Positions 38,671-45,028 of a stretch of DNA of 45,028 nucleotides are shown here, in pieces. This DNA is from Hyphomicrobiales bacterium (GTDB lineage: Bacteria; Pseudomonadota; Alphaproteobacteria; Rhizobiales; Rhizobiaceae). A program made the translations under genes and the position numbers. The DNA is taken from NCBI GenBank assembly GCA_900472785.1, contig UCJH01000028.1:1-45028 (forward strand). Direction: 5' to 3'. The notes under the pieces were generated by a model. That model ran no database searches, was not told where the DNA came from, and was given only the letters and a program-made list of their open reading frames with translations. Each line of letters opens with the position of its first letter. The stretch's first letter is position 1.

Positions 38671-40563
38671 ATGACGACAGTAGAAGAACAGCAGCCCGAG
38701 CAACACGTATTTGAAGCCGATGTCAGCCGGCTCCTGCATATGATGGTGCATTCGGTTTACTCAGACAAAGATGTGTTTCTACGGGAATTAATCTCAAACG
38801 CGGCGGATGCCTGTGAAAAGCTGCGGTATGAGTCGATTTCCAAGCCGCAGCTCTCGTCCGATGGAACCCAGCCGGAAATTCTCGTGACGCTCAATGAGGA
38901 GGCGCAGACACTCGTTATCGAGGACAACGGCATCGGCATGAACCGCGACGAGATGATCGACGCGCTTGGCACGATCGCGCGCTCGGGGACGAAGGCGTTC
39001 ATGGAGCGGCTTGAGGCGGCCAAAGCTGGGGAGAAGGCGGAGCTGATAGGCCAGTTCGGCGTGGGCTTCTATTCCTCGTTCATGGTTGCTGATCGGGTCG
39101 ATGTAATCTCCCGGCGCGCCGGCGAGGGCAAGGCCTGGAAATGGTCATCCGACGGTAGGGGAAGCTACGACATCGTCGGGATCGATGTCGGGCAAGCACC
39201 AGCACGCGGTACGCGTGTCGTGTTGCATCTCATGAATGATGCGAAGAAATATGCCAGCAAATGGACGGTCGAGAAGATCATTCGTGATCAATCCGGTCAC
39301 GTGCCTGTTCCTATCCGTCTCGTAGAAAAAGAGGGCGCGGAGCCGTCACAGGTATCCGATGGTGCAGCGCTCTGGCTCAAGCAGAAGAGCGAGATATCCA
39401 AGCAGGACTACGATGATTTCTATCGTAGTGTCTCGGGCCATTACGACGAGCCGCTCGCCAACGTGCATTTCCGCGCTGAGGGCCGCCACGAATATACAAC
39501 GCTTGCCTTCGTCCCGGGCTCTCAACCATTCGATCTGTTCGATCCAGACCGACAGGGTCGGATGAAGCTCTACGTGAAGCGCGTCTTCATAACCGACGAA
39601 GCCGAGTTGCTGCCGCGTTACCTGCGGTTCGTCCGCGGCATCGTCGACACCTCGGATCTCCCGCTCAACATCTCCCGCGAGATGATCCAGGAAAGTCCCG
39701 TGCTTGCTGCTATCAAAAAGGGCGTAACGAGCCGGATTCTTTCCGCCCTGGAAAAGATGGCCGAAGGCGAAGCCGAGACGTTTTCCAAGGTATGGGATCT
39801 ATTCGGCGCCATTCTCAAGGAAGGTATTTACGACGACTTCGAGCGGCGCGCACAGTTGCTGAAGCTGGCGCGCTTCCGTAGTACCGTATCCGATGGAGCA
39901 ACTCGATGCCTGGCCGACTATCTGGCCGGAATGAGGGAAGGGCAGTCGGCGATCTATTACATTAGCGGCTCCAGTCTGGACCAACTGAGATCGTCGCCGC
40001 AACTCGAAGGTTTTCGAGCTAAAGGGATAGAGGTACTTCTGCTGACCGATGGCGTAGACAATTTCTGGCCGACTAATGTCCAAGATTTCGAGGGCAAGCC
40101 CCTTAAATCGGTTACCCAGGGCTTTGCCGATCTGAACGTTGTGACCGGCGACGGCGGCACCGATGAGGGTGATCGGCAAGCTTCTCCAGAAGTCGGGGCG
40201 TTCATCGATTTCGCGCGAAGCGCCCTTGGTGAAGAGATTACTGACGTGCGTATTTCAGATCGGTTGACCGAAAGCGCGGTCTGCCTTGTCGCGTCGGAAC
40301 ATGGCCCCGATCGCCAGCTCGAAAAGCTCCTTCAAGGGGCGGGGCGGTTACAGACCGCATCGAAGCCAATCCTCGAGATCAACGCGCAGAACGAGCGAGT
40401 TAAAGCCATCGCATCGATCGACGATCTGACATTCCGCGAGGATGCGGCGTGGCTGTTGCTTGACGAAGCACGCATTCTTGACGGGGATAAGCCCACCAAC
40501 CCGCGCACGTTTGCTGACCGGCAGGCCAGGCTGTTTGCGCTTGCGATCGGGCACGGCAAATAA
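38671..40563 (+). CDS. htpG: Chaperone HtpG (Hsp90)
   Basis: 630 residues from ATG 38671, with GGAG six bases upstream; an ATG at 38659 overlaps that site. N-terminal ATPase: VFLRELISNAADACEKLRYE, LVIEDNGIGMNRDEMIDALG, IARSGTKAFME, GQFGVGFYSSFMVADRV. Middle domain: KLYVKRVFITDEAELLPRYL, then RFVRGIVDTSDLPLNISREM. The C-terminal dimerisation part is complete (DFARSALGEEITDVRISDRL). Length is normal. It is a cytoplasmic ATP-dependent chaperone for stressed proteins. No other chaperone genes adjoin it, so it may be an accessory copy. A heat-shock promoter candidate lies upstream. Confidence 0.95.
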   Translation: MTTVEEQQPEQHVFEADVSRLLHMMVHSVYSDKDVFLRELISNAADACEKLRYESISKPQLSSDGTQPEILVTLNEEAQTLVIEDNGIGMNRDEMIDALGTIARSGTKAFMERLEAAKAGEKAELIGQFGVGFYSSFMVADRVDVISRRAGEGKAWKWSSDGRGSYDIVGIDVGQAPARGTRVVLHLMNDAKKYASKWTVEKIIRDQSGHVPVPIRLVEKEGAEPSQVSDGAALWLKQKSEISKQDYDDFYRSVSGHYDEPLANVHFRAEGRHEYTTLAFVPGSQPFDLFDPDRQGRMKLYVKRVFITDEAELLPRYLRFVRGIVDTSDLPLNISREMIQESPVLAAIKKGVTSRILSALEKMAEGEAETFSKVWDLFGAILKEGIYDDFERRAQLLKLARFRSTVSDGATRCLADYLAGMREGQSAIYYISGSSLDQLRSSPQLEGFRAKGIEVLLLTDGVDNFWPTNVQDFEGKPLKSVTQGFADLNVVTGDGGTDEGDRQASPEVGAFIDFARSALGEEITDVRISDRLTESAVCLVASEHGPDRQLEKLLQGAGRLQTASKPILEINAQNERVKAIASIDDLTFREDAAWLLLDEARILDGDKPTNPRTFADRQARLFALAIGHGK

Positions 40564-40907
40564 CAAGTCTTTGGCGAGGTGGTCTTCGGCTGCTTCGCCA
40601 GAAAGCCCCGAGAGAGGAGGTCGATCAGCGCGATCGCCGAATGTCGCATTTTCTCGGAATGAACAGCCTTCTCAGTTAATGGTCTCAGGTCATCGCCAGT
40701 CGCACCGAGTGCGCTGCCCACTAAGCTTCTGTTATTTAAAGGATCCTTGAATTTTCAATTGGATTGGAAAGCGGGTCGACGGTTCGGCTCTCATCAAGGC
40801 GAAGTACACCGCATCATTGCTTTACCCGGGGAGGGTAGAGCAATGCGGGCGGCCAATGTGCTGGCGATCTTAAATCAGGCCCAACGCGCCCAGTCTCGTG
40901 GACAATC
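40564..40907. other. Intergenic region with strong hairpin
   Basis: ATTGCTTTACCC (40816-40827) pairs with GGGTAGAGCAAT (40833-40844) over GGGGA with one mismatch. No gene recognised in the 344 bases; the hairpin could be a terminator for either htpG or the HNH gene, or a remnant repeat. Confidence 0.5.
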
Positions 40908-41234
40908 TCAACGTCGCCCCCGCTTCTCTGCTTCATCATCAAAGCCAGGTGGTTTTGTTTTTACCCAACTGACGAACTTCTGAATGGCGGAGTCCTCGAG
41001 AATAGCTGAGATCGTGGAGAACTTTCTTGCCAACTGGGCATCCGTGAAGGCTGCATGTATGTGACTATGGCATATGCGGTGCAATGGCACCTTGATTTTG
41101 CCACCCTTGCTCCTGGGAACAAGATGGTGTTCCTCGATCTGGGCGTCAGGTATTACCCGCTCGCAGAGCGGGCAGATGACCGGCGTCGACTTGACATCTT
41201 GCGAAGCGAAATCGTCTCTGTACTTGCGTGCCAT
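40908..41234 (-). CDS. HNH endonuclease-like protein
   Basis: 108 residues from ATG 41234 (MARKYRDDFASQDVKSTPV). CPLCERVIP gives a zinc-binding Cys pair; EEHHLVPRSKGGK and LHRICHSHIHAAF form the beta-beta-alpha metal finger with His-His and a C/H pair where many HNH enzymes have Asn. The small size and single domain fit stand-alone HNH proteins that cut DNA non-specifically or in phage and repair contexts. No methyltransferase or restriction partner is nearby. Function uncertain. Confidence 0.75.
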   Translation of the reverse strand: MARKYRDDFASQDVKSTPVICPLCERVIPDAQIEEHHLVPRSKGGKIKVPLHRICHSHIHAAFTDAQLARKFSTISAILEDSAIQKFVSWVKTKPPGFDDEAEKRGRR

Positions 41235-41525
41235 CGATTTGGTGTCTCTCAATCAGCTGTCAGACTGCGTCCGGCTCGCTTCGATAAACCATCCCCGACA
41301 TGCCGACAACACCAAGCCGGTTTCAATAGGCACTGGCGTTGCATCGGAGTGACAGATCGGAGCAAAGACGGTCAGCTCGATTAGTCCATCCTCGGGACAA
41401 GCGATGGAACTATATGGATATTGCTCATGAGTTGCGGCCTCGGGTTGGCAGGTAGGCTGTTCACATCTGTTCAAGCATTCTTCCAGTTGGCTGTAGTATG
41501 CTCTACAGTAAGGTCAGCCACACGC

Positions 41526-42131
41526 TTATTTTCGCTTTTTTCGAAACCGTTTCACCCGTTCGTGGGTGCCGCACGTGGCCTCGGAACACCAGATGCGCCG
41601 TCCGTTTTTGGACGTATCGAGAAACAACCAGCCACAGTTATCGCCCTTGCATTCCCGGATTAGGCGTCGCTCGTAGCGCCTGACGATCAACTCGGCCGCG
41701 GCTTCAGCAAAGAGGCCCACCAGATCCGCCGGTTCTGTTAGAAGCGGCAACCACCGGAAGCCGGCTCCTGTCTCGGATAACACCTGCCGCGCACGAGCCT
41801 GCCTAGCCACCTCGTGCACGCATTCAAACGCCTCTTCCGGATAGGGCTGCTCTGCGTCTTCTGACAAGAAGACTGCGTAGATCGCCTCCCGAAGTTGAAG
41901 AGCTTCTTTCAATGCCATAGCGGCTTTTTGAGGATTTGCTTTCTCTATCGCAAACAACTCCCCCTTTTGTGCCTTGTCAATGAGGCCGGTTCGGTATGCC
42001 AGTGTGATCATGTCACCGTAGGATTGCAGGAGATCGGGTCCCCATCGCCCGCGCCGACTGTCGACCGTGTTGGTAAAATCCAGTGCAGGATGCCCGCCGC
42101 TCAGCGGCATATCGATCGTCGACGTTGCCAT
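41526..42131 (-). CDS. CGNR zinc-finger/ABATE-domain stress regulator
   Basis: 201 residues from ATG 42131 with GAAGGTGAT upstream; the frame extends to 42446 but overlaps the divergent transporter. The ABATE domain opens with SGGHPALDFTNTVDSRRG. The C-terminal zinc finger has CKGDNCGWLFLDTSKNGRR and WCSEATCGTHERVKRF, where the usual CGNR motif reads CGTHER. These are proposed stress-related DNA-binding regulators. It is divergent from an EamA transporter across a palindrome at 42166-42197 and is the likely repressor or activator of that gene. Confidence 0.85.
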   Translation of the reverse strand: MATSTIDMPLSGGHPALDFTNTVDSRRGRWGPDLLQSYGDMITLAYRTGLIDKAQKGELFAIEKANPQKAAMALKEALQLREAIYAVFLSEDAEQPYPEEAFECVHEVARQARARQVLSETGAGFRWLPLLTEPADLVGLFAEAAAELIVRRYERRLIRECKGDNCGWLFLDTSKNGRRIWCSEATCGTHERVKRFRKKRK

Positions 42132-42140
42132 ATCACCTTC

Positions 42141-42165
42141 GGAACAAGTTGGGTGTCGCTTCGTT
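42141..42165 (+). promoter_or_regulatory. EcfG-type promoter of the EamA transporter
   Basis: GGAAC at 42141-42145, 17 bases, GTT at 42163-42165, with C before GTT as in the full consensus. The start near 42173 falls inside the palindromic operator. Confidence 0.75.
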
Positions 42166-42197
42166 TGTAACGGTAATAATAGAATTAGACCGTTACA
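42166..42197. promoter_or_regulatory. Palindromic operator between CGNR regulator and transporter
   Basis: TGTAACGG (42166-42173) and CCGTTACA (42190-42197) are perfect 8 bp arms 16 bases apart. The site overlaps the predicted transcription start of the transporter, so a protein bound here could block it. The CGNR protein is the obvious candidate. Confidence 0.65.
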
Positions 42198-42213
42198 GAA
42201 TAGGGTAATCTTG

Positions 42214-43146
42214 ATGTCTGCCTCGCGCAACCTCGCAAAATTTCTTGTTCTTTGTCTGGTCTGGGGGCTGACATGGATTGCCGTCAAAGTCGGTGTAAAT
42301 ACCGTGCCGCCCATCCTATTTGCGGCGACGCGTTTCATGGCCGCCGGCGTGGTGCTCATTGGATACGCGGTCCTCAGACAGGGCCTCATAGTCCCGCAAA
42401 GTAGGAATATAGTGCGGCTGCTAGTCGTAAGCTTGTTAATGATCACCCTGTGTTACGGCCCGCTGTTCTGGGGAATGAAATTTGTCCCCTCCGGGACGGC
42501 GGCCGTTCTGGAGATGTCCCTTACGCCGATGGCCTTGCTGGCCTTCGGAATTGCTCTGGGCGATGAGGGCTGGAGCTTGGTTCGCTTCTGCGCCATGGCG
42601 CTTGGCATCGTTGGGCTAACAGTTCTCTTCGCGCCAGAGATCATGGGCTTGGAGTTCGGTTCCACGACAGTGTTTGGCCTGATTGCCGTGGCCTGGGCAG
42701 CGATTTCGTCAGCGTGGGGATCGGTTCTCGCGCGTCCCCTGATCGCGGAGTACGGCAGCCAGTTCCTGTCCGGTTCGACGACTTTGATCGGCGGCAGCGG
42801 TCTTTTTGTGCTCTCGCTGATGATGGAGCCTGATACATTCGGGGCAATGGCGTTGCTGTGGAGTTGGCAAGCCATCGCTGGTTGGCTCTTTCTTGTCATC
42901 TTCGGCTCGTTGATTGGATATAGCATCTACATGCAACTTTTACGCGACATTGGCCCTGCAAGGGCAGGCAGTTTCGCGTTTTTATCGCCAGCGATAGCCG
43001 TTGCGGTCGGGGCTTTGCTGGCGGGGGAGGCCGTAACTCCCCTTGGCATCACAGGGATGATTTTGATGCTTCTTGCGGCGGGCGGCTGCTTGTTTGCCGA
43101 CAAGCTCGCCGTCCTTTTTTTGCCACCTGGGAAAGCGAAGGTGTAG
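42214..43146 (+). CDS. EamA/DMT-superfamily inner-membrane transporter
   Basis: 310 residues from ATG 42214 (MSASRNLAKFLVLCLVWGLT). Ten membrane segments arranged as two EamA repeats: the first starts LVLCLVWGLTWIAVKVG, the second LIAVAWAAISSAWGSVLARP, with the typical PALAFLSPAIAVAVGALLAG-like SFAFLSPAIAVAVGALLAGE near the end. The family exports metabolites or drugs; substrate unknown. Promoter type suggests induction by general stress, with control by the divergent CGNR gene. Confidence 0.9.
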   Translation: MSASRNLAKFLVLCLVWGLTWIAVKVGVNTVPPILFAATRFMAAGVVLIGYAVLRQGLIVPQSRNIVRLLVVSLLMITLCYGPLFWGMKFVPSGTAAVLEMSLTPMALLAFGIALGDEGWSLVRFCAMALGIVGLTVLFAPEIMGLEFGSTTVFGLIAVAWAAISSAWGSVLARPLIAEYGSQFLSGSTTLIGGSGLFVLSLMMEPDTFGAMALLWSWQAIAGWLFLVIFGSLIGYSIYMQLLRDIGPARAGSFAFLSPAIAVAVGALLAGEAVTPLGITGMILMLLAAGGCLFADKLAVLFLPPGKAKV

Positions 43147-43488
43147 ACGCACCTCGCTGACGGGAGCCAGCCTGGTTCCTCCCCTATCGCTAGCAAGTTC
43201 GTCGGGGCGTGCTCGCCTGCGGCTCAATGCCTCGAGCGCAGAGACCAGCGTTTCGCTATAGTCGGCATGGAGGACAGGTTCAGACTTTCCGACAGCTGCA
43301 ATCTGCGAACACGCGGGGTATAAGCAAACCCGTCGGCCATCTTGTTGTTTGCGGCAACGTGATTGCCAACTCTGGATTTTCCGTATTTAGAGCCGAAATT
43401 TCGAGGTGGCTGTATAGACCTCGGCTCGCATAGCGTCCAAGGAACCACGGATAACCCTGATGTCGGCACTCATAGCGGGGGCCGCGTC
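43147..43488. other. Intergenic stretch, no gene seen
   Basis: About 340 bases. The short frames on both strands look like chance; no terminator or RNA that I can name. Confidence 0.4.
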
Positions 43489-43731
43489 CTACTCTTCCCA
43501 GTAAAGTAGCGTGTTATGCCAACCCGTTACGGTCTCCAACTGCTCTCGGGCACGTTGCAACACCCGTTCGTCGATCTGCACCGCTGCCCGTTCTGCATTT
43601 TCTGCCAACTCAATAAGGTCGTTGGCCTCGACACCCCAGATCGGCATTGCCTTGCGGAGTTTATCCATCTGTTTTTCAATGTCAGTGATTTGTATTTTTT
43701 CCATCTGACGAATATGAGCGCAAGTTGCCAT
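43489..43731 (-). CDS. Small helical protein of unknown function
   Basis: 80 residues from ATG 43731, or 71 from ATG 43704 (MEKIQITDIEKQMDKLRKAM). Charged, helical, with NDLIELAENAERAAVQIDER; likely a coiled coil. Neither start has a strong ribosome binding site. No family recognised. Confidence 0.5.
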   Translation of the reverse strand: MATCAHIRQMEKIQITDIEKQMDKLRKAMPIWGVEANDLIELAENAERAAVQIDERVLQRAREQLETVTGWHNTLLYWEE

Positions 43732-43924
43732 AAGTCGAGACCCTGCCAAAACTAAAAGTTGACATATGGGTGGCGGCCGTCTATCTAAGGTTTATCGATA
43801 TTTGCTTGCTGAGCTTTGGTTACCGCGCGATTAGCACCGCGCTCTGAACGAACCCCTCTTCAAAAATCGCTATCCTCCGCAGCGCATTCGCGTTGGGATT
43901 CTCTATTGCTTGAAAGGGTTCATC

Positions 43925-44134
43925 ATGACCACTGGCACAGTAAAATGGTTCAATTCCACTAAAGGCTTCGGCTTCATCCAGCCTGACAATGGCGGCGCTG
44001 ACGCGTTCGTTCATATCTCGGCTGTCGAACGTGCCGGCATGCGCGAAATCGTCGAGGGCCAGAAGATCGGCTACGAACTCGAGCGCGACAACAAGTCAGG
44101 CAAAATGTCGGCCTGCAATCTCCAGGCCGCTTAA
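43925..44134 (+). CDS. cspA: Cold-shock protein (CspA family)
   Basis: 69 residues from ATG 43925 with AAAGGG upstream. A single cold-shock domain carries both RNA-binding motifs: KGFGFIQPD (RNP1) and DAFVHISAV (RNP2), starting TGTVKWFNSTKGFGF. It acts as an RNA chaperone in the cytoplasm. About 110 bases of non-coding sequence upstream could be the long leader usual for cold-shock mRNAs. A terminator follows at 44202-44229. Confidence 0.95.
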   Translation: MTTGTVKWFNSTKGFGFIQPDNGGADAFVHISAVERAGMREIVEGQKIGYELERDNKSGKMSACNLQAA

Positions 44135-44201
44135 ATAGGTATCTGCTTTCCTTTGACCACGGATGTACTGGCACTGTCGAAAGCGAAATACCAGACGAGG
44201 T

Positions 44202-44229
44202 CAGGCAATGATTGTCTGGCCTTTTTTTT
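44202..44229 (+). terminator. Rho-independent terminator of cspA
   Basis: CAGGCAAT (44202-44209) pairs with ATTGTCTG (44211-44218) with one G-U pair, flanked by an outer CCAGAC/GTCTGG option, followed by eight T at 44222-44229. Confidence 0.8.
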
Positions 44230-44260
44230 GCTTGGCGCTTGGCGCACGAAGGGACTTTTC

Positions 44261-44479
44261 ATGACAGACGCACACAGCAGACCCCGCCAGCAGGCCGAAA
44301 TTGCCTTTGGCAACGTGCAAAAGCAGTTTTTTGCCAAAGATCAGGCAGTCGCCGAATTGCAATCGATCGCCCAGCACCGGGACGATAAGACGATGCGGCT
44401 TCGTGAAGCACGACTGGCGCGTGATCTAAAGCGACAGCCTGCGGAACGCATCCTGTCTTCCGTCAGTGCAAAGCGGTAG
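44261..44479 (+). CDS. Small basic protein behind cspA
   Basis: 72 residues from ATG 44261 (MTDAHSRPRQQAEIAFGNVQ). Helical and Lys/Arg-rich, with QFFAKDQAVAELQSIAQHRD and LREARLARDLKRQPAERI. It starts 32 bases after the cspA terminator; the ATG has only GGGACTT upstream. I have seen similar small proteins downstream of rhizobial cold-shock genes but know no function. Confidence 0.6.
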   Translation: MTDAHSRPRQQAEIAFGNVQKQFFAKDQAVAELQSIAQHRDDKTMRLREARLARDLKRQPAERILSSVSAKR

Positions 44480-44611
44480 CACTCTATCGTTCTACACCCC
44501 TGCCCATCTTTCCCCTCCAGATTTCATGCCAGACTATCGCCATTGCGCCATGATTCCAGATCGCCCGCGAGCGTGACGTTCGGTATGGACGAAACCGACC
44601 CAGGAGAAACT

Positions 44612-44887
44612 GTGATACCCGACACCAAGGAATTACAGGCAATCAACACTGCCTGGCAGATCGCGATACAGGAAATCCTGCGTATGGTGATCAGGGATAT
44701 GTACCATTCCGGCGGAGAGGCGGCGTTTCAGACGCACATCAAGCGCATCGAAGAGGCGGCGGTCGATAGCATCCATACGGACCTTCGGCTTCGGGGGACC
44801 GATGAGTGGACGGAAGTGCTCGTCAAGGAGCGGGCAAGCAACTTCGTCACGACACTCTTGACCTCATTCACATATGATCGTGCCTAA
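44612..44887 (+). CDS. Hypothetical small protein
   Basis: I prefer the GTG at 44612 with AGGAG five bases upstream, giving 91 residues (MIPDTKELQAINTAWQIAIQ); ATG 44543 and 44585 lack such a site. The sequence is helical: ILRMVIRDMYHSGGEAAFQT and IKRIEEAAVDSIHTDLRLRG. No signal peptide, no recognised family. Confidence 0.6.
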   Translation: MIPDTKELQAINTAWQIAIQEILRMVIRDMYHSGGEAAFQTHIKRIEEAAVDSIHTDLRLRGTDEWTEVLVKERASNFVTTLLTSFTYDRA

Positions 44888-44925
44888 CGGACACATAAGT
44901 TGCCGCGTTCTCACGTCGTAACCAG

Positions 44926-45028
44926 CTACTTCTGAGCGGCATCGAGCTCACTCAATTGCTGAAGGTGCGGAAATTCCGCGCTTCCCTCGGGTCGCAAACC
45001 ATCTGTTAGAATTACGCGTGCTTCGTCA
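44926..45028 (-). CDS. C-terminal end of a gene cut by the window edge
   Basis: On the minus strand a frame open from the edge reads DEARVILTDGLRPEGSAEFP and HLQQLSELDAAQK to a TAG at 44926-44928. It is protein-like but too short to identify. Confidence 0.45.
   Translation of the reverse strand, partial: DEARVILTDGLRPEGSAEFPHLQQLSELDAAQK

Noticed and set aside
41587-41616. GGAAC-N16-GTTT resembling an EcfG promoter
   Set aside because: Lies inside the CGNR coding region in antisense with no gene start downstream.

Overview
The window looks like an accessory segment, plasmid-borne or a genomic island, from an alphaproteobacterium of the Rhizobiaceae (Rhizobium/Sinorhizobium/Agrobacterium type). 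I infer this from two DUF982 genes, several short rhizobial-type stress proteins, repeated promoters matching the alphaproteobacterial general-stress sigma factor EcfG (GGAAC-N17-GTT), a FixJ-like two-component pair, GC-rich coding with frequent GTG/TTG starts, and insertion sequences of the IS3, IS5, IS66 and IS481 families. I see no rRNA, complete tRNA, CRISPR array or replication origin. Species and replicon cannot be fixed from the sequence alone.

Layout. 1-4.5 kb: a class III nucleotidyl-cyclase-like gene converges on a three-gene minus-strand operon (membrane/coiled-coil protein, DUF3990 ADP-ribosyltransferase-like protein, small unknown). An operon for a lipoprotein and a secreted GH75 chitosanase-like protein follows. 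4.7-6.8 kb: a frameshifted XRE regulator, an IS3-family stub and an almost complete IS3 element whose orfA carries an amber codon. 7-12.3 kb: a cluster of very small stress-type genes (two DUF982, DUF983, NUDIX, small membrane and secreted proteins), four of them behind EcfG-type promoters. 13.1-15.7 kb: a response regulator and a triple-PAS histidine kinase. 16-21 kb: metabolic and detoxification genes (alpha/beta hydrolase, Tat-exported metallo-beta-lactamase fold protein, PNPOx-like flavoprotein, NTF2-like protein, GNAT, class I fructose-bisphosphate aldolase).

21-27.3 kb is a mobile-element graveyard. A winged-helix/ATPase regulator is frameshifted and cut by an intact IS66 element, which also sits inside a second IS66-like remnant. 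An IS5-family element with a nonsense codon then splits a small gene. 27.3-31.4 kb is a second stress block: a truncated DUF892 gene, a membrane protein with an EcfG promoter, DUF4142, DUF6766, and an orphan EcfG promoter facing an internally deleted IS3 element. 31.7-37 kb: a Tat-exported alpha/beta hydrolase, an adenylate cyclase, an aldo/keto reductase and an AraC-type regulator. 37.3-38.3 kb: a complete IS481 element with a GCTAGT target duplication. 38.4-45 kb: htpG, an HNH protein, a divergent CGNR regulator/EamA exporter pair with an EcfG promoter and palindromic operator, a cold-shock protein, small hypotheticals and a gene cut by the window edge.

How the parts fit together: many loci point to envelope, oxidative or heat/cold stress survival, and at least seven good EcfG sites suggest that much of the region is one scattered general-stress regulon laid down between mobile elements. 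The least familiar candidate system is the DUF3990 three-gene operon at 1009-2544.
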